The notes under the pieces were generated by a model. That model saw nothing but the letters and a program-made list of their open reading frames with translations. It made no database searches and was not told the DNA's origin. Shown here piece after piece: positions 1 to 8,875 of a stretch of DNA of 64,000 bases; positions within the stretch are counted from its first letter, which is position 1, and each line of letters starts with the position of its first letter. The DNA is taken from positions 310,001 to 374,000 of the forward strand of contig NZ_PPXG01000001.1 in assembly GCF_002909485.1 (NCBI RefSeq). The letters are read 5' to 3'. A program made the translations under genes and the position numbers. The stretch comes from Stutzerimonas stutzeri (GTDB lineage: Bacteria > Pseudomonadota > Gammaproteobacteria > Pseudomonadales > Pseudomonadaceae).

Positions 1-2
1 TC

Positions 3-596
3 GAGTGGTCCAACCCGGGCACGCTCGGCCCGATGGCCTGGGCGGACAAGATGCTCTCGGCGGCCTTCGTTTCCGTCTCGGCGCGTACAGCCGGCTTCAA
101 TGCCATCGACATCGGCGCGCTGACCCACGAGAGCTGGGCGCTGCACTATTTTCTGATGTTCATTGGCGGTGGCAGTGCCGGTACCGCGGGCGGGGTCAAG
201 GTCGGAACAGTGGCCATCCTGGCGCTGATGGTGATCGCCGAGATTCGCGGCCGGCCCGATGTCGAGGTGTTCGGCCGTCGGGTCGGCAGTTCCGTGCAGC
301 GCCAGGCCATTACCGTGCTCGTGCTGGGCAGCGCGCTGGTGGTGCTGGGTACGCTGGTCATCCTGCGCGACACCGATATCCCGACCGATCAGGTCATCTT
401 CGAAGTCATTTCGGCATTCGGCACGGTCGGCCTGTCCACCGGCATTACCGCGGACCTGCCGGAAACCAGTCAGCTCATGCTGACCCTACTGATGTATGTC
501 GGTCGGGTCGGCACCATCACGCTGGCCGCTTCCCTCGCACTGGGCGAGCACCGCATGCCATACCGCTATCCGGAGGAACACCCAATTGTTGGCTAA
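3..596 (+). CDS. TrkH/KtrB-family potassium channel subunit, C-terminal part
   Basis: The gene begins before the window; 197 C-terminal residues are visible. TrkH/KtrB proteins form the membrane pore of Trk/Ktr potassium uptake systems. The visible part has hydrophobic helices and two of the family's pore-loop signatures: SARTAGFN, with its filter glycine, and later a TVGLSTG segment. Between them lies the glycine-rich GGGSAGTAGG helix. The protein ends directly on the start of an RCK/TrkA subunit, which is the normal partner, so the two genes form a Trk/Ktr unit. Family assignment is firm. Whether it is best called TrkH or KtrB cannot be decided from the C-terminus, although the short, single-RCK partner suggests a Ktr-type system. 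Confidence 0.88.
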   Translation, partial: EWSNPGTLGPMAWADKMLSAAFVSVSARTAGFNAIDIGALTHESWALHYFLMFIGGGSAGTAGGVKVGTVAILALMVIAEIRGRPDVEVFGRRVGSSVQRQAITVLVLGSALVVLGTLVILRDTDIPTDQVIFEVISAFGTVGLSTGITADLPETSQLMLTLLMYVGRVGTITLAASLALGEHRMPYRYPEEHPIVG

Positions 597-1290
597 ATTG
601 TTGTTTTCAGAGCAGTTTTCGTTCTCTAAAGGCGACAGCGTGGTGGTCATCGGGCTGGGGCGGTTCGGCAGTTCGGTGGCGCGCTCATTGACGCGTCTGG
701 GCCATGATGTGATGGGTATCGATCAGGCGGCGGAGCCCGTGCATGCCTGGGCCGACCTGCTGACCCATGCGGTGCAGGCCGATTCCACCAATGTCATGGC
801 GCTGCGGCAGCTCGGCGTCGCCGATTTTCCCCACGCGATCGTCGGCATCGGCTCCGACATGGCGGCAAGCCTGATGACCATCATGGCGCTGACCGAGCTG
901 GGCATCAAAGACATCTGGGTCAAGGCGCTGACGGCCGAGCACGGGCAGATCGCGACGCGGATCGGCGCGCACCATGTGGTCTATCCCGAGGCGGACATGG
1001 GCGAGCGGGTCGCCCATCTGATCTCCGGGCGGATGGTGGATTTCATCGAGTTCGACGACGGTTTCGCCATCGCCAAGATCCATGCGCCGGAACGCGTTCA
1101 TAACGCGACGCTCGCCGCCGCCGGGGTGCGCGAGAAGTTCGGCGTGACCGTCGTGGGCCTCAAGCGCGCCAATGAGGATTTTCAGCATGCGACGCCCAGC
1201 ACCCAGGTGCTGCCGGGTGATCTGCTGATCGTTTCGGGCCCGACCCATGACATCCAGCGTTTCGCCGGCCAGGGGCGCAAGCGAAGCTGA
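586..1290 (+). CDS. TrkA/KtrA-family potassium uptake regulatory protein
   Basis: This is a cytoplasmic RCK protein of about 234 residues that gates the adjacent potassium channel by binding nucleotides. The N-terminal RCK domain shows the Rossmann signature GLGRFGSSVA followed by an acidic residue at the end of the second strand (MGID). The C-terminal RCK_C domain follows (KIHAPERVHNATLAA onward, ending near QVLPGDLLIVSG). The length fits single-RCK KtrA-type subunits rather than double-domain TrkA. There is no ATG at the right place. I chose the TTG at 586 because GGAGGA (572-577) lies 8 bases upstream and the start overlaps the channel gene's stop, implying translational coupling. A second TTG at 589 is equally in frame. 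Confidence 0.88.
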   Translation: MLAKLLFSEQFSFSKGDSVVVIGLGRFGSSVARSLTRLGHDVMGIDQAAEPVHAWADLLTHAVQADSTNVMALRQLGVADFPHAIVGIGSDMAASLMTIMALTELGIKDIWVKALTAEHGQIATRIGAHHVVYPEADMGERVAHLISGRMVDFIEFDDGFAIAKIHAPERVHNATLAAAGVREKFGVTVVGLKRANEDFQHATPSTQVLPGDLLIVSGPTHDIQRFAGQGRKRS

Positions 1291-1421
1291 GGCCTGGGGC
1301 TACGCGCTCCTTTAGTGCGGCAGCCGAGAGGCGACTACGCTTCTCGGGCGGTCGAGCCTGCGATTCAGTGATCGATAGCCTGGGCTCGCTGCTTCCTTCG
1401 TTGAATTAGAGGACGCCGAAC

Positions 1422-1811
1422 GTGAACTCATTAACCGGTGGCTGCCTGTGCGGCAACGTGCGGATCATGACGGTGGGGCAGCCTTATCGCGTCGGGATCT
1501 GTCATTGCCTGGACTGCCGCAAACATCATGGCGCGCTGTTCTATGCGGCTGCGGTGTTCCCCCAGGATGCGGTAACCGTCGAGGGCGAGACGGCCGAATA
1601 TGCCGGACGGCATTTCTGCCCGTGCTGTGGCTCGTCTGTTTTTTCCCGCCTCGCCGATGAAATCGAGGTGCATCTCGGCGCCCTGGATGCACCCGACCAA
1701 CTGACGCCGACCTACGAATGCTGGACCGTGCGTCGCGAAGGCTGGCTGCCGCCGTTTCCGCTCAACCGGCGCTACCAGCACGATCGCGACGACTCCAGCC
1801 GCTTCGAATGA
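1422..1811 (+). CDS. GFA-family (DUF636) zinc-binding protein
   Basis: This is a 129-residue protein of the GFA/Mss4-like fold, the family named after glutathione-dependent formaldehyde-activating enzyme, although most members have no proven activity. Zinc ligands are visible as C8-x-C10, C27-x-C29-x2-C32 and C66-x-C68-C69, the standard family arrangement. The start is a GTG at 1422 with AGAGGA at 1408-1413, 8 bases upstream. It sits alone between the potassium genes and the converging oxidoreductase operon, whose last gene ends 3 bases after this stop. Substrate is unknown, so I would not assign formaldehyde metabolism from family membership. Confidence 0.85.
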   Translation: MNSLTGGCLCGNVRIMTVGQPYRVGICHCLDCRKHHGALFYAAAVFPQDAVTVEGETAEYAGRHFCPCCGSSVFSRLADEIEVHLGALDAPDQLTPTYECWTVRREGWLPPFPLNRRYQHDRDDSSRFE

Positions 1812-1814
1812 GCG

Positions 1815-4163
1815 TCATTGGCCGCTGGCGATCAGCGGCTGCTCTGTTTTCTGGGTGTTCGGCAGCACGCGAATCGCGATGAATTTCGAAGTCGGCGTGT
1901 GGCTGCGCTCGCCAAAGCTCTCCAGCGGCACCAGCGGGTTGGTTTCCGGGTAGTAGGCGGCGGCCTGGCCGGGCGGGGTGTCGTAGGCGAGCAGGGTGAA
2001 ACCGCGCACGCGGCGTTCGATGCCGTCGTCCCACAGCGAGAGCAGATCGACCTGCTGGCCGGCTTCCAGGCCCAGTCGCTGGATGTCGGCGGGATTGACG
2101 AACACCACATCGCGCATGCCTTTTACCCCACGATAGCGATCATCCAGACCATAGAGCGTGGTGTTGTACTGATCGTGGGAGCGCAACGTCTGCAGGATCA
2201 GGTCGGCCTCCACGCCGCCGTGGCGGGCCTGCTCGGGTAGCAGATCGGCCGGCAACGGGTGCGCCTTGAGCTCGGCGCGACCGCTGGCGGTGTTCCATTC
2301 GCGCCGGGCAGCGGCATTGCCCAGGTAGAAGCCGCCAGGGCGATGCAGGCGGTGGTCGAAGCCGGTGAAACCGGGAATGGTCGCCGCAATCAGCTCGCGG
2401 ATACGGGCGTAGTCCTCCACCAGCCAGAGCCAGTCCACCGGGCGCTTGCCCAGCGTGGCGGCGGCGATGCCGGCGACGATGGCCGGCTCCGAGCGCATCT
2501 CGGCGGACGCGGGCTCGAGCTGGCCGCGGGAGGCGTGGATCATGCTGAACGAGTCTTCTACGGTGACCGCCTGCGGGCCGCAGGCCTGGCGGTCGATGTC
2601 GGTGCGGCCGAGGCACGGCAGGATCAGCGCGTCGCGGCCCATGGTCAGGTGACTGCGGTTGAGCTTGGTGCTGATCTGTACGGTCAGTTCGCAGTTGCGC
2701 AGCGCCTGCTGGGTGCGCGGGGTGTCCGGCGTGGCCTGGGCGAAGTTGCCGCCGAGACCGATGAACACCTTGACCTGCCCGGCGAGCATGGCCTGGATGC
2801 ATTCCACGGTGTTGTATCCGGGCTGGCGCGGCATCGGCAGGTCGAACTGGCGCTGCAGTGCATCGAGCAGCGCAAGCGGCGGCCGCTCATTGATGCCCAT
2901 GGTGCGGTCGCCCTGCACGTTGCTGTGGCCGCGCACCGGGCAGGCGCCAGCGCCGGGTTTGCCGAGGTTGCCGCGCAACAGCAGTAGGTTGGCGATTTCC
3001 TGGATGGTCGCCACCGAGTGCCGGTGCTGGGTAATGCCCATCGCCCAGCAGACGATGACCCGTTCGGCGTTGCGGTAGATCTCCGCGGCATGGCGAATGG
3101 TTTCGCGATCGAGCCCCGACTGCTGCTCGATCAGCGCCCAGGGCGTGGCTTCGACCTCGGCCAGATAGGCGTCCAGCCCGTGGCTGTGCTCAGCCAGAAA
3201 CGCGTGATCGAACACCGCCGGCGCGCCGCTGGCCTGGGCTTCCTGCTCCCATTGCAGCAGGTACTTGGCGATGCCGCGCAGCACCGCCAGATCGCCACCG
3301 AGATTGGGCCGCAAGTAGGCGCTGTGAGTCGGCGCGTCCTGGTTGGCGAGCATCTCGATGGGCTTCTGCGGGTGCTGGAAGCGTTCCAGCCCGCGCTCGC
3401 GCAATGGATTGAAGCAGACCACCTGAGCGCCGCGCTCCACAGCCTGCCGCAATGGTTCGAGCATGCGCGGATGGTTGGTGCCGGGGTTCTGCCCGAGGAC
3501 GAAGATCGCATCGGCGTGATCGAAATCCTCCAGCGTCACCGTGCCCTTGCCGACGCCGATGGATTCGGTCAGGGCGACGCCGCTGGCCTCGTGGCACATG
3601 TTCGAGCAGTCGGGAAAATTGTTGGTGCCGAAGCTGCGACCGAACAGCTGGTAGAGATAAGCCGCTTCGTTGCTGGCCCGGCCGGACGTGTAGAAGGCTG
3701 CCTGGTGCGGGCTGTCCAGGCCGTTCAGGTGATGGGCGATCAGCGCAAAGGCATCGTCCCAGCTGATCGGCAGGTAGCGGTCGCTGGCGGCGTCGTAACG
3801 GACCGGTTCACTCAGGCGACCTTGGTATTCGAGCCAGTAATCGCTCTGCTGGCGTAACTGGCTGACGCTGTGGCGGGCGAAGAAGGCGGCATCCACGCGG
3901 CGGCGCGTGGCTTCCCAGTTCACTGCCTTGGCGCCGTTTTCGCAGAACTTCACCGCACCGGCCTCCGGCGAATCACCCCAGGCGCAGCCGGGGCAGTCGA
4001 AGCCGCCGTTCTGGTTGGTGCGCAGCATGGCGCGGATGTTCTTCAGCGCGTTGCCACTGCCGAGCCAGGCGCTGGCCACGCTGCGCAGCGCGCCCCAGCC
4101 GCCTGCCGGGCCGGCGTAGGGCTGGAAACGGGTGGCGGGATGGAAGCGGGACGTGCGGCTCAT
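1815..4163 (-). CDS. FdhF/YdeP-family molybdopterin oxidoreductase
   Basis: This 782-residue molybdopterin-dependent oxidoreductase belongs to the FdhF/YdeP branch, related to formate dehydrogenase alpha subunits. The N-terminus carries the branch's CPGC pair (Cys57, Cys60) in GGFDCPGCAWGD instead of the longer ferredoxin-like four-cysteine motif of classical FdhF. The molybdopterin region includes NFPDCSNMCHEASG, and the C-terminal dinucleotide-binding domain includes LRSHDQYNTTLYG. No signal peptide is visible, so it should be cytoplasmic. Its start overlaps the stop of fdhD by 4 bases (ATGA), which fits because FdhD sulfurates the cofactor of such enzymes. The physiological substrate is not established; formate is possible but unproven for YdeP-type proteins. 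Confidence 0.9.
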   Translation of the reverse strand: MSRTSRFHPATRFQPYAGPAGGWGALRSVASAWLGSGNALKNIRAMLRTNQNGGFDCPGCAWGDSPEAGAVKFCENGAKAVNWEATRRRVDAAFFARHSVSQLRQQSDYWLEYQGRLSEPVRYDAASDRYLPISWDDAFALIAHHLNGLDSPHQAAFYTSGRASNEAAYLYQLFGRSFGTNNFPDCSNMCHEASGVALTESIGVGKGTVTLEDFDHADAIFVLGQNPGTNHPRMLEPLRQAVERGAQVVCFNPLRERGLERFQHPQKPIEMLANQDAPTHSAYLRPNLGGDLAVLRGIAKYLLQWEQEAQASGAPAVFDHAFLAEHSHGLDAYLAEVEATPWALIEQQSGLDRETIRHAAEIYRNAERVIVCWAMGITQHRHSVATIQEIANLLLLRGNLGKPGAGACPVRGHSNVQGDRTMGINERPPLALLDALQRQFDLPMPRQPGYNTVECIQAMLAGQVKVFIGLGGNFAQATPDTPRTQQALRNCELTVQISTKLNRSHLTMGRDALILPCLGRTDIDRQACGPQAVTVEDSFSMIHASRGQLEPASAEMRSEPAIVAGIAAATLGKRPVDWLWLVEDYARIRELIAATIPGFTGFDHRLHRPGGFYLGNAAARREWNTASGRAELKAHPLPADLLPEQARHGGVEADLILQTLRSHDQYNTTLYGLDDRYRGVKGMRDVVFVNPADIQRLGLEAGQQVDLLSLWDDGIERRVRGFTLLAYDTPPGQAAAYYPETNPLVPLESFGERSHTPTSKFIAIRVLPNTQKTEQPLIASGQ

Positions 4164-4963
4164 GGGTGGTATCCGTTCTGATCGGGCAGGGCTGGCGCCG
4201 GGCTATAGACCCGTGGCGCACTGCGATGAGGTAGGTGAATGAGGTTCAGGTTGTGTCGGCGCGCCCATTCGACGGTGAGTTGAGTCGGTGCCGATAGGCT
4301 GACTAGCGTGCCGATGTTGGCGCGCACGGCCTTGTGGATCAGCTCCAGGCTGCAGCGGCTGGTGACCACGACGAAGCCTTCGCTTGGCGTACGGCGCTGC
4401 AGCGTCAGCGCACCGATCAGCTTGTCCAGGGCGTTGTGCCGGCCGATGTCCTCGCGGCACAGGGCGATCTCTCCGTTGCCGTCGACATACAGCGCCGCGT
4501 GCAGTGCGCCGCTGTCGCGGGCCAGCAGCTGGGCGTTGGCGATGCGCTGGCGCAGATCGTGGAAATGCCCTTCGGGCGGCAGATCGATTGGCGAAAGTGG
4601 TGCGAGCTGCGGCAATGCCTGCTCCAGCGCCTGCACACCGCACAGGCCACAACCGCTGTGGCCGGCCAACTGCCGCCGTTGCTGCTTGATGTGCCAGAAC
4701 GCCCGCGGGCTCACCTGCACTTCGGCATGCTGCGCGCTGCCATCGCCCCGCAAACGCAGGTCGCGTAGATCATCGATGCACTCGATCAAGCCGGCGCTCA
4801 GGCTGAAGCCGATAACGAAGTCTTCCAGATCCAGCGGTGTCACCATCATCACGGCCTGATTGAGGCCGTTGTAGCTGATGGCCAAGGCACATTCGTCAGC
4901 CAAGGGCGCCGCGCCGAGATCCGGAGCATTGGCGCTTGGGGCGTTGAGGGTGGCGTATTGCAT
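4160..4963 (-). CDS. fdhD: Formate dehydrogenase accessory sulfurtransferase FdhD
   Basis: FdhD moves sulfur from the IscS cysteine desulfurase to the molybdenum cofactor of formate-dehydrogenase-like enzymes. The 267-residue protein has the diagnostic CGLCG loop (Cys105, Cys108) after the HSG motif, plus the family segments LDLEDFVIGFSLSAG and REDIGRHNALDK, the latter being the conserved cofactor-binding stretch. Length matches the family. It lies upstream of and overlaps the YdeP-type oxidoreductase by 4 bases, and follows a LysR gene on the same strand after about 100 bases. This is good evidence that the oxidoreductase needs a sulfurated cofactor. Confidence 0.95.
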   Translation of the reverse strand: MQYATLNAPSANAPDLGAAPLADECALAISYNGLNQAVMMVTPLDLEDFVIGFSLSAGLIECIDDLRDLRLRGDGSAQHAEVQVSPRAFWHIKQQRRQLAGHSGCGLCGVQALEQALPQLAPLSPIDLPPEGHFHDLRQRIANAQLLARDSGALHAALYVDGNGEIALCREDIGRHNALDKLIGALTLQRRTPSEGFVVVTSRCSLELIHKAVRANIGTLVSLSAPTQLTVEWARRHNLNLIHLPHRSAPRVYSPAPALPDQNGYHP

Positions 4964-5064
4964 GGCGGTTGCCTGCGACAGGTCGACGCAGGGAGCCTAG
5001 GAGCACGGGGAAGGATCGTCCAATCGCTATGTTCGATAGAGCAATCGAGCGTATCGATCGCCCG

Positions 5065-5967
5065 TCAGGGGATGGCGGGCCTTTGCCGCTGCAACAGCTC
5101 GCGCGCTTCGTTGAAACAGGCTTCGCCCAGCGCGGATCGAGGTGAGCCGCGGCGCAGAATCAGCCCCAGCGGCGCGAGGGTACTGGCATTGTCGATGGGC
5201 GTTAGGGTCAACCGGCTGTCCAGTGCTTCGAGGCCGCTATCCAGCGGCATGATTGCGCAACACAGGCCGGCCCCTACGGCCTGTAGCAGATGGTGCACGG
5301 CATCGGTCTGCAGCCGCGGTGCCAGGCTAAGGCCACGGCTACGCAGCGCGTGATCGATGGACTGGCGAAAATGCATGCCCCCGGTCAAAAGGCCAAGCGG
5401 CAGGTCGAGGAGGGCCTCCCAGCTCAGCGCACCTTTGTCGAAGCTGAAATGGCGTTCGTCGTGCAGCAGCCCCATTCGAGTTTCGCCTAATGGCAGGCTG
5501 GTGAAGTGCGCATCGTCCAGCCGTTCCAGATAGGACAGGCCCAGGTCCAGCAGATTGCGATTGAGCCGTTCGAGGATTTGTTCGCTGCTTAACGCGAACA
5601 ACTCGAAACGCAGATTTGGGTGGCGCTCGCCGAAGGCCTGTATCAACTGCATCGGGTCGAACCCGGCCAGCGGCACCACGCCCAGGCGTAAGGTGCCTAC
5701 CAGCTGGCCGCGACAGGAGGCGGCTTCGGCGAGCAGGCCGTCCTGCGCCGCGAGCAGGCTACGCGCCCAGGCCAGAATGCGCTCGCCCTCGGGGGTGAAG
5801 CCCTCGAAGCGCTGGCTGCGGATTACCAGTTGCAGGCCGAGTTCGTCTTCGAGGCTGCGCAGGCGCATCGAGAGGGTCGGCTGAGTGATATGGCAGCGCG
5901 CCGCCGCCTGACCGAAATGCCGCGTTTCGTCCAGCGCCACGAGAAACTTCAGCTGCTTGATATCCAT
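5065..5967 (-). CDS. LysR-family transcriptional regulator
   Basis: This is a 300-residue LysR-type regulator. The N-terminal winged helix-turn-helix is clear (LKFLVALDETRHFGQAAARC, then a TQPTLSMRLRSLEDELG recognition region), followed by a substrate-binding-like domain. I place the start at 5967 because the family normally begins with M-D-I-K-Q-L; an upstream in-frame ATG would add 11 unlikely residues. The gene precedes fdhD on the same strand with 101 bases between, so it may be an autoregulated first gene of the operon or an independent regulator of it. The inducer is unknown. It is LysR in general form and I could not match it to a named regulator. Confidence 0.9.
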   Translation of the reverse strand: MDIKQLKFLVALDETRHFGQAAARCHITQPTLSMRLRSLEDELGLQLVIRSQRFEGFTPEGERILAWARSLLAAQDGLLAEAASCRGQLVGTLRLGVVPLAGFDPMQLIQAFGERHPNLRFELFALSSEQILERLNRNLLDLGLSYLERLDDAHFTSLPLGETRMGLLHDERHFSFDKGALSWEALLDLPLGLLTGGMHFRQSIDHALRSRGLSLAPRLQTDAVHHLLQAVGAGLCCAIMPLDSGLEALDSRLTLTPIDNASTLAPLGLILRRGSPRSALGEACFNEARELLQRQRPAIP

Positions 5968-6012
5968 GCCCGCTCGCCTCGAAGGTAGTGCGGGTGGCAC
6001 CTTAGCATGCTG

Positions 6013-7050
6013 TCAGGGGGCGTCGAACAGCGGCTGCAGCCCGCTGGGCACCACGCCGGTCCAGCGCTTGAAGGCGCGGCGGAAGTTGGTGGTGTCGTTG
6101 AAGCCGAGGTGCCGCGCCACGGCCTCATTGCCGAGGCCGCGGGCCTGATAGAGGTAGAGCGCGACGTGCGTGCGCACCAGATCGAGTTGTTCCTGAAAAT
6201 GCGTGCCGTGCTTGGCCAGCTTGCGCTTGAGCGTCGCCGAGCTCATGGCGAACGCCAGCGCGACGCGCTCCAGGTTCAGCGGCTCGCGGATGTTGTCATG
6301 CAGGTATTGGTAGAACGCATCGAGAAACGCACAGGGGCCTTCCAGCGCCTCGATCTGCTGCTGGCTGGCCTGCTGCGCGACCTGGCCTACCGTGGCCGAA
6401 GCATCGGGCCAGGGCTGATGCAGGTACTCGCGAGGCAGGCTGAGCAGGGTCAGGTGGCGGTCGAACTGCAGCGCGTCACCCAGGTGCACCCAGTACTGCT
6501 CGACATGGCGCGGTTGCGGGTAGGCGAACTGGAAACGCCACGGCAGGCGCAGGCCGCTGCCGCGCTTGCACAGCGCGACGATGGCGGTCAGGTGCGCCTC
6601 GATGAGAAACCGTTGGTGGCGGCCGGCGCTGCCATTGTCCAGCCAATAGATGTGCAGCTGCTGCTCGTCCAGCAGCAGCCTCGGCGCCAGCAGCGGGCAG
6701 AGCAGGGCGCGGAACTGGCTAAGCCGCTCCAGCGCCTGTTCGAGGTTGCCGGCGTTGGCCAAGGCAAGGCTGACATCGCCGTAGTGCCCGGGCAGCAAGC
6801 GCTGGCCGAACAGAAAGCTGCTGTCCGCAGCACCCAACAAGCGCTCGGTATTGCCGATGAGCGTCAGCAGCTGCTCCGGGCTGACGCGGGCGCGGCCGCT
6901 GGCGACGTCCTCGTAGAACAGCCCGCTGCCGCGCAGCAGCGCATGGCTGTCGATACCGCGCGAGAGTGCCAGGTCGAGCAACACCGCCGGCTGGTGGTGG
7001 GCGGCGATGAAGCGGGTGTCCCATTCGTACCAGCGTAACGGGCTTTCCAT
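6013..7050 (-). CDS. AraC-family transcriptional regulator with Arabinose_bd-type N-terminal domain
   Basis: This 345-residue regulator has an N-terminal ligand-sensing domain of the type found in OruR/ArgR-like Pseudomonas regulators (starting around WDTRFIAAHHQPAVLLDLA) and a C-terminal double helix-turn-helix from about residue 245. The latter includes SSATLKRKLAKHGTHFQEQLD and the GFNDTTNFRRAFKRWTG signature. I chose the ATG at 7050, giving MESPLRWYEW, because it lies 7 bases after the stop of the GGDEF-like gene and gives a normal family length. Close spacing means the two genes are co-transcribed. The effector is unknown. Confidence 0.87.
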   Translation of the reverse strand: MESPLRWYEWDTRFIAAHHQPAVLLDLALSRGIDSHALLRGSGLFYEDVASGRARVSPEQLLTLIGNTERLLGAADSSFLFGQRLLPGHYGDVSLALANAGNLEQALERLSQFRALLCPLLAPRLLLDEQQLHIYWLDNGSAGRHQRFLIEAHLTAIVALCKRGSGLRLPWRFQFAYPQPRHVEQYWVHLGDALQFDRHLTLLSLPREYLHQPWPDASATVGQVAQQASQQQIEALEGPCAFLDAFYQYLHDNIREPLNLERVALAFAMSSATLKRKLAKHGTHFQEQLDLVRTHVALYLYQARGLGNEAVARHLGFNDTTNFRRAFKRWTGVVPSGLQPLFDAP

Positions 7051-7057
7051 GGTCGCC

Positions 7058-7972
7058 TCAGGCGCAGCGTGGCAGGGACTGCTTGGCCTTGGCCAAACCG
7101 AGGTTGAGGCGTTTGAGCAACTGCTCGGCATCGTCGTCGAAGGCCATCACCACCGCGGTGCTGGCGCGCAGATGCAGGCGCTCGCCGTGCTGGCGCGTCT
7201 TGTGCGCGAGGCTGGCGACGGCGGTCTGCAACTCCTCGGCGAGCTGCCGCGCCTGTTGCTCGGCGGTATCGGGCAGCAGCACGACGAAGCGATCCCCGGC
7301 GAGGCGGCAGAGCAGGTCCTGATGGCGCAGGTTGAGCACCAGCAACTGCGCCACGGCCTGCAACACGAGGTCCCCTTCTTCCTGACCGTAGCGCTGGTTG
7401 ACCCGGCTGAACTCGTCGAGGTCCACCGCCAGCAGCGACAGCGGCCTTTGCTCGTCGGCGGCCTGGCGCAGGGCCGAGTCCAGTTGCCGACGCAGGTACT
7501 CGGCCGTGCCGAGCGGGGTCAGGTTGTCGAACAGGCGATGCTCGCGGAAAAGCCGTTCGCGCTTGTGCATCTGCGCGTTGATGGCGCGCTGTTCCTGGTT
7601 CAGGTGGTAGATGCCGAAGGTCAGCAGGATCAGGCCGACCGGCATGGGCGCGGTTTCCAGCCAGTTGTCCCAGGCGATGGTGGCGGGGATCTGGATGAAT
7701 TCGTCGAGCAGGTCCATCCACCAGGAAAAACAGATACAGGCCAGCCCCAGCGCCAGCAACCGCGTCACCCGGCCGGCCGGGCGGCTGTGCAGCAGCATGA
7801 TCAGCCAGGCGAGGGCGAGGGCGGCGCAACCGCCTTCGCCGACCACGTCCATCCAGTCGATCTCGCCCCAGGATTTGAGCTGGCCGACGGCGAGGAGCAG
7901 CTGCAGGCCGACGTTGGCGGCCAGAGCGAGACCGAGGAGGGTGAGGGTGTGGAGTTTGAGGAGGGATTTCAT
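7058..7972 (-). CDS. Membrane protein with degenerate GGDEF domain
   Basis: This is a 304-residue inner-membrane protein. About four hydrophobic helices occupy residues 8-32, 41-62, 68-93 and 104-124, followed by a GGDEF-fold cytoplasmic domain. The signature loop reads A225-G-D-R-F instead of G-G-D/E-E-F, so the glutamate essential for diguanylate cyclase catalysis is an arginine. The usual D-x-L-T-G-L-x-N-R lead motif is also altered (DNLTPLGTAEYLRR). Known diguanylate cyclases need these residues, so I infer no cyclase activity; it may bind nucleotide or act as a membrane sensor. The start is the ATG at 7972, just before the first helix. The AraC gene follows after 7 bases, suggesting functional linkage. 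Confidence 0.85.
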   Translation of the reverse strand: MKSLLKLHTLTLLGLALAANVGLQLLLAVGQLKSWGEIDWMDVVGEGGCAALALAWLIMLLHSRPAGRVTRLLALGLACICFSWWMDLLDEFIQIPATIAWDNWLETAPMPVGLILLTFGIYHLNQEQRAINAQMHKRERLFREHRLFDNLTPLGTAEYLRRQLDSALRQAADEQRPLSLLAVDLDEFSRVNQRYGQEEGDLVLQAVAQLLVLNLRHQDLLCRLAGDRFVVLLPDTAEQQARQLAEELQTAVASLAHKTRQHGERLHLRASTAVVMAFDDDAEQLLKRLNLGLAKAKQSLPRCA

Positions 7973-8202
7973 CGGGTCTCCGTGGCGAGGGATCGCGCCA
8001 GTGCGTGAGGGCACGGAAACAGATGGATGTGACGGTTGGATGAATGGGGTGGGGGTTGAATTGGCTCAGGTTTTTTTTGGTTGATTGGACAGTTTGGTGG
8101 GGGGCTCGGGAATGTGGTTTGTCCTGATGGATCGGATCAGTTCTGGACGAGGTGCTTGCTGCATCGAGTCTATGCCGATTGCCGAGTTGCCTGGCGATTT
8201 AG

Positions 8203-8723
8203 GTTTCGCCCTGCTGGGCGAGTCACTTTCTCTTGCCTGGCCAAGAGAAAGTAACCAAAGAGAAGGCCACCCCGACATCCGGGTTTTGCTTCGCAAAACT
8301 CCCCTCCCTCCGGCGCTGCTCCGGGGGCCGTCGCGAAGGGACGTCCCTGTCCCTTCACTCCTCGCTCGGCGTCCTGCCTCGCGTCCCCCTGCGCAACGCC
8401 TACGTTCGGCCTCCTGACGGGGGAGTTAGTCCGAGATGCCTGACAGATTGAGAGGCTTGGTTTGTAGTTTTTGATCGATTGAAAACTATCAGGCGACTCC
8501 AATCGCCCCTTCAGGAGGGTGAACGGAGTCGTCGCGTAGAGGGGCGAGCGGCATGGATGCCGCGAGAGCCGTAAAGGGCCATGGATGGCCCTTGTACGGC
8601 GACCCTCGGAACGGCGGCGTAGTGAACGAACCCGGAGCGAAGCGAAGGGCCGGATGCAGGGGCAAGCGTTTTTGCCTACTTTTTCCGCGACTGGAAAAAG
8701 TAGGTCGCCCAGCAGGGCGAAAC
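8203..8723. repeat. 521-bp element of two head-to-head structured repeat copies
   Basis: The ends are a perfect 19-bp inverted repeat (GTTTCGCCCTGCTGGGCGA at 8203-8221 and its complement at 8705-8723). Just inside each end is a perfect hairpin: 8225-8235 with 8242-8252 (11 bp) on the left, and 8675-8686 with 8693-8704 (12 bp) on the right. The two hairpins differ in sequence but both arms change together. Further palindromes lie in the right copy at 8548-8563 and 8574-8593. Similar motifs are common between genes in Pseudomonas as far as I recall. There are no transposase genes or clear target-site duplications. Confidence 0.75.
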
Positions 8724-8875
8724 AGAGCTACCGGATACACGAAAAATCGGACTTGGCGCGGTGCTTATCCACCGCACCACAAAGCTATGGTCGCGCTCAA
8801 AAAACAGGTCATATCAGCTCAATCCCGCTCGCAAAATCCCCGAAAACCCCCTGTTCCAAGCCCTCCCCGAACCTC

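Noticed and set aside
8170-8740. Several 80-136 codon frames within the intergenic repeat region
   Set aside because: They coincide with palindromes of the repeat element and show no protein-like pattern or ribosome-binding sites.
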